Source: an uncultured Bacteroidales bacterium (GTDB lineage: Bacteria > Bacteroidota > Bacteroidia > Bacteroidales > UBA932). From it: DNA of 22,954 nt. Each line of letters begins with the position of its first letter. Within the stretch, counting starts at the first letter, position 1. Under the pieces are notes generated by a model that was not told the DNA's origin, ran no database searches, and saw nothing but the letters and a program-made list of their open reading frames with translations. Below, in pieces: positions 6,568 to 15,390 of the stretch. The stretch covers positions 1 through 22,954 of the forward strand of contig UQWT01000032.1 of assembly GCA_900544815.1 (NCBI GenBank). The letters run 5' to 3'. Both the position numbers and the translations under genes were made by a program.

Positions 6568-7680
6568 CTATAGTTTATCGTCTATGAATCTTGGAACTCT
6601 GTGAGAAACAGAGGTGAAAATCTCGTATGGGATAGTATCCAAAACCTTAGCATGGTCAGAAGCCTTTGGATTCTTACCAAATACAGTTACAACATCACCA
6701 ACCTTGGCATCTGTATCTGTAACATCCAACATACACATATCCATACAGATATTGCCTATTGTAGGTACAAGTACTCCGTTAACGGCAAACTTTACATTGC
6801 CCCTTCCGTAGTGGCGGTTAAGCCCGTCTGCATATCCCAACGGAATGGTGGCTATCCTTGATGGTCTGGTTATCTTGCCCCATCTTCCGTATCCTACTGT
6901 ACCATCCTCAGGGTTCAGCTCCTTTATCTGGAGAATCTTGCACTCCAAAGCAGCAGCAGGTTCTGCATTAGACTCCTTTACAGCGCTGATTCCGTATATT
7001 CCAATACCAAGTCTTACCATATCAAACTGATATTCAGAGAAACGCTCTATCCCTGCAGAGTTAAGTGCGTGTCTTATAAATTTATAACCAAGGCACTTCT
7101 CCAATCTGTCTGCAAGTTTAATGTAAAGGTTAAGCTGTCCAAGAGTAAATTCATCCTGTTTAGGATCGTCAGAAACGGCAAGATGTGTAAATGCGCCCTG
7201 TACCTTTACCCTGCACTCCTTAGATGACAGAAACTCCAAAAGCTCCGGAAACTCCTTTTCCATAAATCCTAATCTGTGCATGCCGGTATCTATCTTAATA
7301 TGAACAGGGTAGTCCTTTATGTTTTTAGCCTCAAGAACCTTGTTCAACTCTTTTAGAGCAAATATTGTTGGAATAGACGGCTCAAGGTTGTGTTCTACTA
7401 TTGTTTCAAAATTGTCATATCCTGCAGTAAGAACCAAAATGTGGTTGTTTACACCACTCTCTCTTAGTTCAACACCCTCTATAGGATGGGCAACTCCAAA
7501 ATAATCAACATTTTCCAATCCAAGTGCATGAGCAAATTCTACGGCTCCATGCCCATAGGAGTTGGCTTTTACCAATACAAGAAGTTTTGTTTCTGGTTTA
7601 AGTTTAGACCTGAAATAGTCATAGTTGCGGCGAAGATTCTCTTTTCCTATCCTGAGCCGTACAAAATAATCTCTGTTCAT
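6568..7680 (-). CDS. alr: Alanine racemase
   Basis: A 370-residue fold-type III PLP enzyme that converts L- to D-alanine for peptidoglycan. The PLP lysine is Lys38 in LVKANSYGHG, the opposing catalytic tyrosine is Tyr264 in VGYGRW, and further signature residues are Arg223 (MVRLGIGIYG), Tyr283 (LGYADG) and the ICMDM motif at 311-315. The length is that of a stand-alone enzyme; many Bacteroidota instead fuse a MurF-like domain in front of Alr, which is absent here. The gene converges with holA. The ATG at 7680 starts directly before the first strand (DYFVRLRIG). Confidence 0.95.
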   Translation of the reverse strand: MNRDYFVRLRIGKENLRRNYDYFRSKLKPETKLLVLVKANSYGHGAVEFAHALGLENVDYFGVAHPIEGVELRESGVNNHILVLTAGYDNFETIVEHNLEPSIPTIFALKELNKVLEAKNIKDYPVHIKIDTGMHRLGFMEKEFPELLEFLSSKECRVKVQGAFTHLAVSDDPKQDEFTLGQLNLYIKLADRLEKCLGYKFIRHALNSAGIERFSEYQFDMVRLGIGIYGISAVKESNAEPAAALECKILQIKELNPEDGTVGYGRWGKITRPSRIATIPLGYADGLNRHYGRGNVKFAVNGVLVPTIGNICMDMCMLDVTDTDAKVGDVVTVFGKNPKASDHAKVLDTIPYEIFTSVSHRVPRFIDDKL

Positions 7681-7842
7681 AATAAATATTTTTGAACGAA
7701 AAGTTGAAAACTGTTTAATTACCCTGTCTGATCATTTTGAGATGGAGTATTAACCGACCCAACATCTGAACAATGCGACAGAAATCAAATCTGTTTTCTG
7801 TTTAGGTTAATATTATAGTATTAATTATAGTTCAACAAAAGT
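7681..7842. other. Upstream region of alr; weak dyad
   Basis: No gene is visible. A 7-bp inverted repeat with a 10-nt spacer (ACAGAAA at 7778-7784 with TTTCTGT at 7795-7801) lies about 100 bp upstream of alr and might be an operator, but I could not place a TTTG/TAnnTTTG promoter with it. Confidence 0.25.
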
Positions 7843-7876
7843 AAAAAAAATATGGAGACGTTGTTACAGTCTCCAT
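7843..7876 (-). terminator. Intrinsic terminator of the envelope operon
   Basis: Read on the minus strand: a perfect 8-bp stem ATGGAGAC/GTCTCCAT (7852-7859 and 7869-7876) with a 9-nt loop, followed directly by a run of eight T. It lies about 80 bp after the stop of the GT39-like gene, the last gene of the operon. Confidence 0.85.
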
Positions 7877-7955
7877 TTATCTATTTCATTATTGTGTTCC
7901 ATATGCCAATAAAACAGATGTTGTTAAACCGGCGTTCCTGTAATAAGAATACTCA

Positions 7956-9638
7956 TTATAACTCTCTTTTTAAGCAAACTGTATATGTGCCAAAATTGTA
8001 GGCTGCCAAAGTTGATACTGTTTCTGCAAGAACTTCATCCTTCTTAAGGTCTTTGCTCTTAAAGATAAAGACTATATTCTTTGCCGATTTAAGCCCATTT
8101 TCATCAAGCTCCCGCATTGTAAAATTCTTAACGCTCTCTTTATCTGCACCGCTGTCAATTAACATCTGTTTAAAGAAGGTGTCAAAGTTTTTTCCTGCTC
8201 TGAAATTGTAAAAACAGATTGTTTTTGAGTCTGCTATATCCGGCATATCACCTGCTTGGCAGAAACTTTCATCATGCGCTAATTCGTATGCCTTTTTGCA
8301 AACATTGTAACCACCAATATAACTGTTAAGTTCCCCTCTCATAAAGAATCCTGTAACGAAAGCCGCAGATAGAAGTGTTGCTCCAAGCGATTTTATAGAC
8401 CTGTTGGTATTATTTAGTGTGATTAGAGAGATGAGCCCCCCTAAGGAGAGTATGCTGCCAATTACCAAAAGCATAGTCTTGTCATATTGTTGATCCATGC
8501 AGGTTACATAGTACACAACAGCAGGGAGTACAAACAGAAAGATTACTGCCGGCAATGCTATACACCAGCGTAGAATGCACTCTTTTTGTATAAATGGTTT
8601 CTCTATTGCAGCCAAGTGTATTATAAACGGAAGTGCCGGCAAAAGATATATCTCTAATTTGGAGCTTATCATGCTAAGCATTGCTATGGTAACAATGAAT
8701 ACCGTAAGGTAGAGCTTCTCTAATGATGTTGTTGTGTGTGGTCTAAGCCATCCATTTATAACAGTTGCTGCAAAAAACAGGCTCAGCGGTGCTGTCATAT
8801 ACCAGAAACGTGCAAAATAGTACCAAAACGGTTCTTTATGGTAAAAGGCATCTACGGCTCTGTCTACGGTCTGGTGGAAGAGCAGGTTGTTAAGATACTC
8901 GCTGCCACCTTCTGTCCATACCAAGAAGAACCATAGTGATGATGACAGTATAAGTACGAGCCAGGTTCTCCATCCAAAGCAGAGATTCCAACATTTTTTT
9001 AGTTTCTTCTCCCATAGCAGAAATGCAAGAGGAGATATAAGCGGTATCATAAGTCCAAGTGGTCCTTTGGTGAACAGGGCTAAGAAGAGGAATATTGCAA
9101 ACAGCCATCTCCATTTGTCAATTCCGGTATTTGAAATTGCCCCTGTTTGGGAGCTTGATTGTGCGGTACGCAGTTCGTATGCTCTATAGAATGAATAGAT
9201 GGAGAGGACAATGAACATGGTCATTAGCATATCCATCCTGGCAACCACTGCGGCCGCAAGAAAGAATGCAGATGTGAACATCATGGTTGTAGCTGTTGTG
9301 GCAGAAAACCTCAGCCTCGAACTGAACCTGTTCATTACAAAGGCCGTGACAAGGGCCGGTATAACGGAAAAGAGGTAGATGATAAAATTTATATGCCTGC
9401 AAAAGAGTGTCTTGGCTCCCATAATGAGCCAGAGGTACAATGGCGGCTTGTCTGCATAGACCGTTCCCTGGTAATAGAAAGCAAAGAGATTTCCGTCCTC
9501 AAGGGCTTCATCTGCAATACTGAGATATTTAAGTTCGTTGTCGGGAGTAAAATCTCTAAAAATCAATATAGGACAAAGAGCAATGAAGATTAAAAGTAGT
9601 GTTAGCAGTTCACTGCTGTTTGCCTTAAGTTGTCTCAT
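7956..9638 (-). CDS. ArnT/PMT-like glycosyltransferase (GT39/GT83-type)
   Basis: A 560-residue polytopic inner-membrane protein of the dolichyl-phosphate-mannose/ArnT superfamily, which moves a sugar from a polyprenyl-phosphate carrier to lipid A, a glycan or protein on the periplasmic side. The N-terminal half shows the expected first-loop acidic residues Asp33 and Glu35 (TPDNEL), the DKPPLYLWL motif at 63-71, and an ARMDMLMTMF segment, followed by many hydrophobic helices up to about residue 430. The last 130 residues form a soluble C-terminal domain. The acceptor and sugar are unknown. It is the last gene of the operon, 18 bp after the LAB_N gene. An EptA-like enzyme in the same operon favours lipid A as acceptor, by inference only. 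Confidence 0.85.
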   Translation of the reverse strand: MRQLKANSSELLTLLLIFIALCPILIFRDFTPDNELKYLSIADEALEDGNLFAFYYQGTVYADKPPLYLWLIMGAKTLFCRHINFIIYLFSVIPALVTAFVMNRFSSRLRFSATTATTMMFTSAFFLAAAVVARMDMLMTMFIVLSIYSFYRAYELRTAQSSSQTGAISNTGIDKWRWLFAIFLFLALFTKGPLGLMIPLISPLAFLLWEKKLKKCWNLCFGWRTWLVLILSSSLWFFLVWTEGGSEYLNNLLFHQTVDRAVDAFYHKEPFWYYFARFWYMTAPLSLFFAATVINGWLRPHTTTSLEKLYLTVFIVTIAMLSMISSKLEIYLLPALPFIIHLAAIEKPFIQKECILRWCIALPAVIFLFVLPAVVYYVTCMDQQYDKTMLLVIGSILSLGGLISLITLNNTNRSIKSLGATLLSAAFVTGFFMRGELNSYIGGYNVCKKAYELAHDESFCQAGDMPDIADSKTICFYNFRAGKNFDTFFKQMLIDSGADKESVKNFTMRELDENGLKSAKNIVFIFKSKDLKKDEVLAETVSTLAAYNFGTYTVCLKREL

Positions 9639-9656
9639 GTTATATCTTTTTTGTGT

Positions 9657-10295
9657 CTAATTAGCTTTTTTTTGCATGCGTTGCCTGTGCAAAATTACAA
9701 GATTTCTTGTATATGAGACAAACCCGAACGATTGTCCCAAGATTAACACGGGGTCTTGCCTTACAATGGCGTACGATACTATTATAAGAGATCCTGTTAG
9801 GCTTATTATCCAGAATCCGGCCGGAAGGACAGATTCACCGTGTGCCCTTGAGTAGAGGAACTGATACACAAATCTAAGTGTAAAGACAATCTGCCCAAGC
9901 GAACCGTATATTACAAGCAGCAACGGAATATCGTCATTCTTAAAGCATTGCTCCATAAACATCTGACAGTCTGAGAGGATGTAGCATAAACCTGCAATGG
10001 GGGTAATGTAGAAAAGGATCCGCAACAATCCGGGAACTTTCCTCCATGCATCCTTTTTGTTAAGATTCCAGATATATATGTAGTATGCTATAACTTGTCC
10101 CAACATTATTGAGAAGTCGTCTCTGAACCAGCCGTAGATAAACAGCAGATAGGAGGCAATCATGCTCAACGCCCAGAATATCACAGGAGATACAACTTTT
10201 TTTGCCCTCTCGGACATTATCCACTGTATTAATATTCTGGCAGAGAAGAGGAGTTGTGCCAACAAACCAACGGTATATAGTACAATATTATCCAT
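9657..10295 (-). CDS. Tandem LAB_N-domain membrane protein
   Basis: A 212-residue integral membrane protein made of two copies of the small domain named after the N-terminus of lipid-A-disaccharide synthase (LAB_N). Repeat 1 spans about residues 12-78 (SARILIQW ... SPVIFWALS ... DDFSIMLGQVIAYYIYIWNL) and repeat 2 about 134-203 (TLRFVYQF ... PAGFWIISL ... DPVLILGQSFGFVSYTRNL). In both, an arginine and glutamine lie in the first helix and a conserved LGQ starts the last. There is no LpxB catalytic domain. It sits between a GT2 that would make a polyprenyl-phosphate sugar and a GT39 that would use it, so a flippase or scaffold role is attractive, but that is inference. Its start overlaps the GT2 stop by 1 bp. 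Confidence 0.85.
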   Translation of the reverse strand: MDNIVLYTVGLLAQLLFSARILIQWIMSERAKKVVSPVIFWALSMIASYLLFIYGWFRDDFSIMLGQVIAYYIYIWNLNKKDAWRKVPGLLRILFYITPIAGLCYILSDCQMFMEQCFKNDDIPLLLVIYGSLGQIVFTLRFVYQFLYSRAHGESVLPAGFWIISLTGSLIIVSYAIVRQDPVLILGQSFGFVSYTRNLVILHRQRMQKKAN

Positions 10296-11059
10296 TAGAA
10301 GTCTGTCTTATAGGTAAAAGTTGTTTCCTCTAAATTGTTGTCTTTTATATTGTACTCTATGTATCTCTTCTTCATCCATCTAAATGCAAAGCAGTCTTTG
10401 AACGGCCCTATAAGCCTGTTCCACAGGTTGTACTTTGAAACTCCTGCCTCTCTTGGGAAATGCCTTACGGGAACCTGCATCATCTTTCCGCCTGTCTGGA
10501 GAGATATAAGGGCGGGGAAGAAGCGGTGCATTCCTGTAAACATTGGGATTCTTTTTGCGTATGGGGTCTGCAGAATCTTTAACGGGCATCCGGTGTCTTT
10601 GGCTGTGTCCTTTGTCATCATCCTTCTAAAGCCGTTTGCAAATTTAGATTGGAACTTTTTGAACCACGAATCTTTTCTGTTTGCCCTTATTCCCATTACG
10701 AGCGGGTACTCTTTTATATATGGAAAGAGCAGTTTAAAGTCTTGAGGGTTTGTCTGCAGGTCTGCATCTATGTAGCCTACATATGGTGAGAATGTATGGT
10801 CGAATCCTGCTTTGATTGCTGCACTCAGCCCTCTGTTGCCTGCAAATTCTATATAGTAGAAGTCTTTGTTCCTCTTGCAGATCTCTTTTGCGAGGTTACC
10901 GCCATTGTCCTTGGATCCATCGTTTATAAATAGCACACAGCTCTTTATGCTGCTCTCTTTAATGAACCCTGAAAGTTCTCTCTCTAAGCGGGGCATATTG
11001 TCCTCTTCGTTGTAGAAAGGTACAAGTATCGTGAATTGGTAGTTGGCAGTCCTGTTCAT
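10295..11059 (-). CDS. GT2 glycosyltransferase, polyprenyl-phosphate sugar synthase-like
   Basis: A 254-residue GT-A fold transferase like dolichyl-phosphate mannose synthase, ArnC and GtrB, which load a sugar onto undecaprenyl phosphate at the cytoplasmic face. Motifs: VPFYNEED at 13-20, the NDGSKD nucleotide site at 46-51, GNRGLSAAIKAGFDH at 74-88, the metal-binding Asp98-Ala-Asp100 (DADLQ), and the REAGVSKYNLW acceptor loop at 203-213. Unlike ArnC or GtrB it lacks C-terminal transmembrane helices, ending in a hydrophilic tail, so it is probably peripheral or anchored through a partner such as the LAB_N protein. The sugar donor is not predictable. It starts 63 bp after the EptA-like gene. 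Confidence 0.9.
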   Translation of the reverse strand: MNRTANYQFTILVPFYNEEDNMPRLERELSGFIKESSIKSCVLFINDGSKDNGGNLAKEICKRNKDFYYIEFAGNRGLSAAIKAGFDHTFSPYVGYIDADLQTNPQDFKLLFPYIKEYPLVMGIRANRKDSWFKKFQSKFANGFRRMMTKDTAKDTGCPLKILQTPYAKRIPMFTGMHRFFPALISLQTGGKMMQVPVRHFPREAGVSKYNLWNRLIGPFKDCFAFRWMKKRYIEYNIKDNNLEETTFTYKTDF

Positions 11060-11122
11060 GGTAACTGTTTGCGCAATAATTTTTTAAAGTAAATAATAGT
11101 TGTAATATCTTGTCGTTACTTT

Positions 11123-12871
11123 TTATTGTAGCATCCCTTTTTCTCTAAGTTTTTCTATATCAAACTTATGTAGTGGTAACTCCTTTATCTTTATACATCC
11201 GTCCCTATCTGTTAGGTACTCTCTCTCTCCAACGTTGAGGAGCGGGTTGCAGATACTGAGCTTCGGCTTAAAAAACGGGGTTGAGATACCGGCTATGTCT
11301 AACAATGTGTGGAATACAATATTGTTAGATACAGGTGTATCTCTGTGTTCGACTGCAAAATTATGCTTTTCTTGGTGATTTTTTATGAATTTTGCGGAAT
11401 TCCAGCATAAAAATGGGGTGTGAAGCTGGTAATATGTAGGAATTGGTGATGCGTGAAGGAATCTGTTGCGGCTGTCGTCCATCAGATCCTCTCCGTGATC
11501 AGACAGATAGAGCAGCGAGCTCTCTGCATCCTGAGCCTCTATTCTCCTTATCACCTTTGCTACAAGGTCTGCAGTGCTTATTATGCTGTTGTTGTATGAG
11601 TTTATAAGCTCCCTTTTGTTCTTCACAGATATATACTCTGCTTTGTCGGGAAGAAAATAGGCAAACTCATCTGTATATCTGTCCTTATAGTTAAAGTGCG
11701 AACCATACAGATGCATGATAATGAGTAAGTTGTTTTCTCTTTCCGTTTGCAGCAGGGTGTCCAAGTAGGGGAGAAGCTCATGGTCCAATGCCCACATACT
11801 TTTGTCCCTTAGAGATACTTTGTAGTCTGCAGCATCGTAGTAGTGTGCCGGGAACGAGCCGTTATATTTCTGGTTGGTAAAGAACGCGGTTTTGAATCCC
11901 GCCTCGCCAAAGGCGGTTACTATGCTTTTGGAGGTGTAAATTATCTCATGGTTAGAGGCTTCGGCAGGGGAGAGGATCATTGGCACAATCTTGTGCGTTG
12001 TATTGGATTGTGTTAGCATATTGCTGTATGCCACCAAGTTACTTACCGTATCTAATGGCATGTAGTTGTTTGGTTTGTACCCCAACATTCCGCAGTTGGC
12101 GGCTCTTTCTGTCTCACCAAGAATGAGCACCACTATCTGTCTGTTATGGTTGGTGGTGTCTGCAACTGCGTTGAAGGTGAATCCTTTACTGGTTTCAGGA
12201 TATGCTTCAACCCTTGCCATCTTCTTTATTGCAAAGCCAAGGTTGTAAAAGACGTTGTATGGGTAGAGATCTTCATTGGCAATATATAGCGGAGCAATAT
12301 TCTTGGCAACTGTAAAGAATACCCCACCGGTTATGAGTATGGCAAGACCTCCGCATAAGGCCTTTTTCCTGTATCTCTGCTCTAACACCTTTTTGTTTCT
12401 TACAGAGAGTATGGCTATGTAGATTCCAAATCCAAAGAAAACGATAAGGAAGATTATGGCAGGAAATATATTAGAGAGCAGTTCGCCTGACTCCTTTGGA
12501 TTGGTGGTTGCCACATTAAGGAACATGTCAACTGCAATTGGTTTGCTGCCAAAAAGCACTAATATCACAAACTGAAATGCGTCAAATATCAACTTTGGAA
12601 TAAGTATAAGGAACATTGTTCCGGGTTTCTTGAACACCGTTAGCAGCATTGTCTGTATCGCCAATGGAATTACAACAAGGCATATCTTGCCTGCCCAGTT
12701 CATCTGCTCCGTAAAAATCATTATGCTACTTGTGAACATAAGCTCTGCGAGAAGTATGCAGAACGCAACCTTCTGGTTATGGAATATGCTGTTAAGCCGG
12801 TGAAAAATATTCTTTAAAATGTTATTTAATCTGCTCATTGTTAATTTAATCTGTTTTCTGCTTCCCAACAA
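11123..12871 (-). CDS. Phosphoethanolamine transferase (EptA-like)
   Basis: A 582-residue membrane-bound sulfatase-fold enzyme that would transfer phosphoethanolamine to lipid A or another surface glycan on the periplasmic side. About five hydrophobic segments lie before residue 200. The catalytic domain follows: GETERA (metal Glu253), the nucleophile region SNTTHKIVPMILS with Thr292 in the active position by alignment to the family, HLYGSH at 387-392, SDHGED with Asp458/His459, and FLHASP with His473. The family's usual C-G-T before the nucleophile and the PCMF motif are replaced here by SNT and PMIL, so it is a divergent branch. The ATG at 12871 follows the barrel gene's stop by 9 bp; Met12 at 12838 is an equally possible start. 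Such enzymes lower the negative charge of lipid A and can give polymyxin tolerance. Confidence 0.88.
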   Translation of the reverse strand: MLGSRKQIKLTMSRLNNILKNIFHRLNSIFHNQKVAFCILLAELMFTSSIMIFTEQMNWAGKICLVVIPLAIQTMLLTVFKKPGTMFLILIPKLIFDAFQFVILVLFGSKPIAVDMFLNVATTNPKESGELLSNIFPAIIFLIVFFGFGIYIAILSVRNKKVLEQRYRKKALCGGLAILITGGVFFTVAKNIAPLYIANEDLYPYNVFYNLGFAIKKMARVEAYPETSKGFTFNAVADTTNHNRQIVVLILGETERAANCGMLGYKPNNYMPLDTVSNLVAYSNMLTQSNTTHKIVPMILSPAEASNHEIIYTSKSIVTAFGEAGFKTAFFTNQKYNGSFPAHYYDAADYKVSLRDKSMWALDHELLPYLDTLLQTERENNLLIIMHLYGSHFNYKDRYTDEFAYFLPDKAEYISVKNKRELINSYNNSIISTADLVAKVIRRIEAQDAESSLLYLSDHGEDLMDDSRNRFLHASPIPTYYQLHTPFLCWNSAKFIKNHQEKHNFAVEHRDTPVSNNIVFHTLLDIAGISTPFFKPKLSICNPLLNVGEREYLTDRDGCIKIKELPLHKFDIEKLREKGMLQ

Positions 12872-12880
12872 TCAATCCTC

Positions 12881-14146
12881 TTAAAAGGCTTCGTTGATTG
12901 CAAACATAAAAGCGCTCTGTCCGCTCTTTCCCATACCGTAATCCAACCGTACATTCATCCTCTTCTTAAACTCCCATCTGTAACCAAAGCCAAAATTTGG
13001 GAGCGTGTGAGACCATCTGAAATTGTTGGCATCTCCCCAAACATTGCCGGCTCCAACCCATACCACAACGCCATGCCTGTTATATATGTGCTGTCTGAGT
13101 TCCGCCTGAGCGGTTACCATATTGTTGTCTCTGTATCTTCCCTCGTAATAGCCCCTCATTCGGTTGGTGCCGCCTAACAGCGCCATTGAGGTCCAAGGAA
13201 CGTTACCGTACCCAAAGGTGCTGTATAAGTCTGTTGCCAATATGCACCCCTTCCATACCTTTTTATAATAGTTGAATTGCACCTCTGTCTTAAAAAACGG
13301 CCTGCACCCCGGATAATTAAAGACCTGTTGGGCAAGTTTGGCATAAATACCACTGTAAGCTGCAGTCATATTGTCTCTTGTGTCGTACGATGCAACCGCT
13401 CCGTATGTGAATGCTCTGTGTATTCTGCCCTCACCGTTTATAAGATCTATGTTAGAAAACCGAGATCCCATTACATATTCAAAACCTGCCGACGGCCCTA
13501 TAAAAAAACGCGGTGCAGCTTGATACAAAAACGATCCCAAAACAGATACCTCTCTTCTAAGATAATCGCTCTTGTTGTTGTCATTGTTGCCATCTGCGTA
13601 TCCCAATCCCCAGAAATTACTCGGATATGAGTTAAAATAGGTTGAGTAGTCTATCCTCCATCTATCCCGTGTAAAGATATTGTTTCCCCTTATACCTATA
13701 ATATAATAGCCTGTTGTTGTAACATCACCGTACAGAGACACATTGGAGAGCGGCGTAAGCGAATCCCCCCTGTTTGTGCTGTACACACCTGCTGCAACAA
13801 CCCCAATCCCCAACTTTGTGTTGCTCGAATAATGAGGTCCGCCAATTACACTCACATCAAACCTCTTGTCGTTTTTCTTATTGGCATCTGCAAAGTAGTG
13901 ATAAATCCTCTGCCAGAAATTCCTGTTCTCCCTCTCTCTCATCGATACATAATCCTCGGCAGACATTACCGTATATGCCTTGCCGCCATTTGCAAGCGTA
14001 TCCGGGTCATTTGTTGCCAACTCTTTATCCACGGCCTCATTTCCGGCAATCTCACCTTTTACAAACTCTTTTGCTCCGGCCTCGTCTGCACACAATACTA
14101 TAACCAACGATACAGCCGCCACCCAAATATGTGATCTTGTCATCAA
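12881..14146 (-). CDS. Omp85-type outer-membrane barrel (BamA/TamA C-terminal barrel, no POTRA)
   Basis: A 421-residue exported protein. Residues 1-25 form a signal peptide with probable cleavage at AGA-KE. After a linker to about residue 95 there are alternating beta strands typical of the surface-antigen barrel (for example FDVSVIGGPHYSSNTKLGIG, the FWGLGYADG loop, and RRE..VLGSFLYQAAPRFFIGPSAG), a MRGYYEGRYRD segment resembling the family's substrate-pore motif, and a terminal Phe (INEAF) fitting BAM recognition. There is no room for POTRA domains, so it is not BamA itself. Its ATG overlaps the stop of the PCMD gene by 4 bp, showing tight coupling. Its role may be to place or export the PCMD partner or an envelope glycan, but nothing in the sequence proves this. 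Confidence 0.8.
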   Translation of the reverse strand: MMTRSHIWVAAVSLVIVLCADEAGAKEFVKGEIAGNEAVDKELATNDPDTLANGGKAYTVMSAEDYVSMRERENRNFWQRIYHYFADANKKNDKRFDVSVIGGPHYSSNTKLGIGVVAAGVYSTNRGDSLTPLSNVSLYGDVTTTGYYIIGIRGNNIFTRDRWRIDYSTYFNSYPSNFWGLGYADGNNDNNKSDYLRREVSVLGSFLYQAAPRFFIGPSAGFEYVMGSRFSNIDLINGEGRIHRAFTYGAVASYDTRDNMTAAYSGIYAKLAQQVFNYPGCRPFFKTEVQFNYYKKVWKGCILATDLYSTFGYGNVPWTSMALLGGTNRMRGYYEGRYRDNNMVTAQAELRQHIYNRHGVVVWVGAGNVWGDANNFRWSHTLPNFGFGYRWEFKKRMNVRLDYGMGKSGQSAFMFAINEAF

Positions 14147-15156
14147 TACGCGATTTTTACATTATCAATCCACAACCTGTTTACAGGGTCTCCTATGTAA
14201 GCATCTCCGTGGCTCGACGAGAACCTAATTATTATATGTGTAGGCATCTCATCCTTGTCTGCCCAACCAACCTCCAAGATAGGGACTTTCTCCCCTTTTG
14301 AGTTTACGGTGTAGTTTGATACATCCTCCGGGATGAGCCTCATATATGATTTGTAATAAGACTCTTTGGTAATATCGCCGTAGTGAATAGGCATAGTGTA
14401 ACCGTTCACCCAACCGTTGGTAGATTCTGTTATTCTGTTAAAACCTGTCCCAACCCTTTTTGCGTATACTCTTCCCGACGAATCCTCCCATCTCCTCTGG
14501 AGCATCACTATGCATTCCGCATAGTCGTTGTCTCCAAGTGGAGACGGCTTGCCAAGGCCCGATGCCTTTACCCTGTTGTGTCCTACAATAGCCTTATAAT
14601 CAAATGTCACCCCTTTGGGTCTGCCGGTGAAGGGTATTCCAACCCTTAGTTTACTCTGAGGATTCTTTGTGTCTTTTATAGGTTCATGCATATTTCCCAA
14701 AAAGACTGTGCCTGCGGCAAGAACATTAAGATTTACTATGCCTAAGACCTTAACACGCTCTATCCTTGTCTCTAACCTTACGCAGTAACCATCCCCACGT
14801 TTCTCAGGAAACACAGTGTTACTGCATTTTACTATACCGGAAACTATTGCAAGTACATTTGAGTTGGACCATACGCATCCGTAAGGGTTCATATATGGTT
14901 TTACCCCCTTGATGGTATCCCCTTTGGCAATTTCGTATACATACTTTGTGTTGCCGCCTATAATTGCAGACTCCTTTATCTCCCTTACTCTCCAATTATC
15001 AAATTTTCCCCACTTTTCAATATTTGCAGCGGCATCCGATGCCTTTGTCGTTTCTGCTGTGGAGGCTCTGTCCTGAGCATTCAAGAATGTGAATGTTAAT
15101 AGTAGTATTGCAGTGAGTGCAACCTTTAAATATCTGTAAACAAAACTATAGCCCAT
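14143..15156 (-). CDS. Secreted PCMD-domain protein (putative carbohydrate-metabolism domain)
   Basis: A 337-residue exported protein. Residues 1-27 are a signal peptide (TFTFLNA-QD). The mature part matches the Bacteroidota PCMD pattern: a WRVREIKESAIIGGNTKY opening, a NSNVLAIVSG strand, a beta-rich jelly-roll-like middle with GIPFTGRPKGVTFDYKA, and an end with MPTHIIIRFSSSHGDAYIGD and LWIDNVKI. There is no lipobox cysteine, so it is predicted periplasmic or secreted rather than lipid anchored. The function of the domain is unknown; it is thought to bind glycans. It heads the envelope operon. A strong Shine-Dalgarno AGGAGGT lies 9 nt before the ATG, unusual for this phylum, and it supports the chosen start. 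Confidence 0.8.
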   Translation of the reverse strand: MGYSFVYRYLKVALTAILLLTFTFLNAQDRASTAETTKASDAAANIEKWGKFDNWRVREIKESAIIGGNTKYVYEIAKGDTIKGVKPYMNPYGCVWSNSNVLAIVSGIVKCSNTVFPEKRGDGYCVRLETRIERVKVLGIVNLNVLAAGTVFLGNMHEPIKDTKNPQSKLRVGIPFTGRPKGVTFDYKAIVGHNRVKASGLGKPSPLGDNDYAECIVMLQRRWEDSSGRVYAKRVGTGFNRITESTNGWVNGYTMPIHYGDITKESYYKSYMRLIPEDVSNYTVNSKGEKVPILEVGWADKDEMPTHIIIRFSSSHGDAYIGDPVNRLWIDNVKIAY

Positions 15157-15165
15157 AATACATGT

Positions 15166-15172
15166 ACCTCCT
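15166..15172 (-). promoter_or_regulatory. Strong Shine-Dalgarno before the envelope operon
   Basis: AGGAGGT on the minus strand, 9 nt before the ATG of the PCMD gene. A closer ATG at 15163-15161 opens a frame that stops after five codons, so the ATG at 15156 is the start. Confidence 0.6.
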
Positions 15173-15292
15173 CTTAAAACCTAACATACTTTAATTATTT
15201 TTGTTCAAGTTTTCAGGGAGCCGGTTAAAATAAAACAACTCCTTTTAAGTTTAAGCAGGTTGGTTATAAATAATAAAACAGGTTAAGGGTGA

Positions 15293-15322
15293 CAAAGATA
15301 CTCTTTTCTTTAATAAAGAGTA
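15293..15322 (-). promoter_or_regulatory. Candidate promoter -7 box with overlapping dyad, envelope operon
   Basis: On the minus strand a perfect TATCTTTG (complement of 15293-15300) fits TAnnTTTG, about 140 bp before the PCMD gene. No clean TTTG stands at the -33 distance. Instead an 8-bp inverted repeat TACTCTTT/AAAGAGTA (15299-15306 and 15315-15322) covers the spacer and touches the -7 box, which looks like an operator for a regulator. Between here and the gene I see nothing else. Confidence 0.4.
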
Positions 15323-15390
15323 CATCACTTTGATATTTGCAGATTCATTGAACAGTAAATCAAACTACCGGAACATTAAAAAAAGCATAT

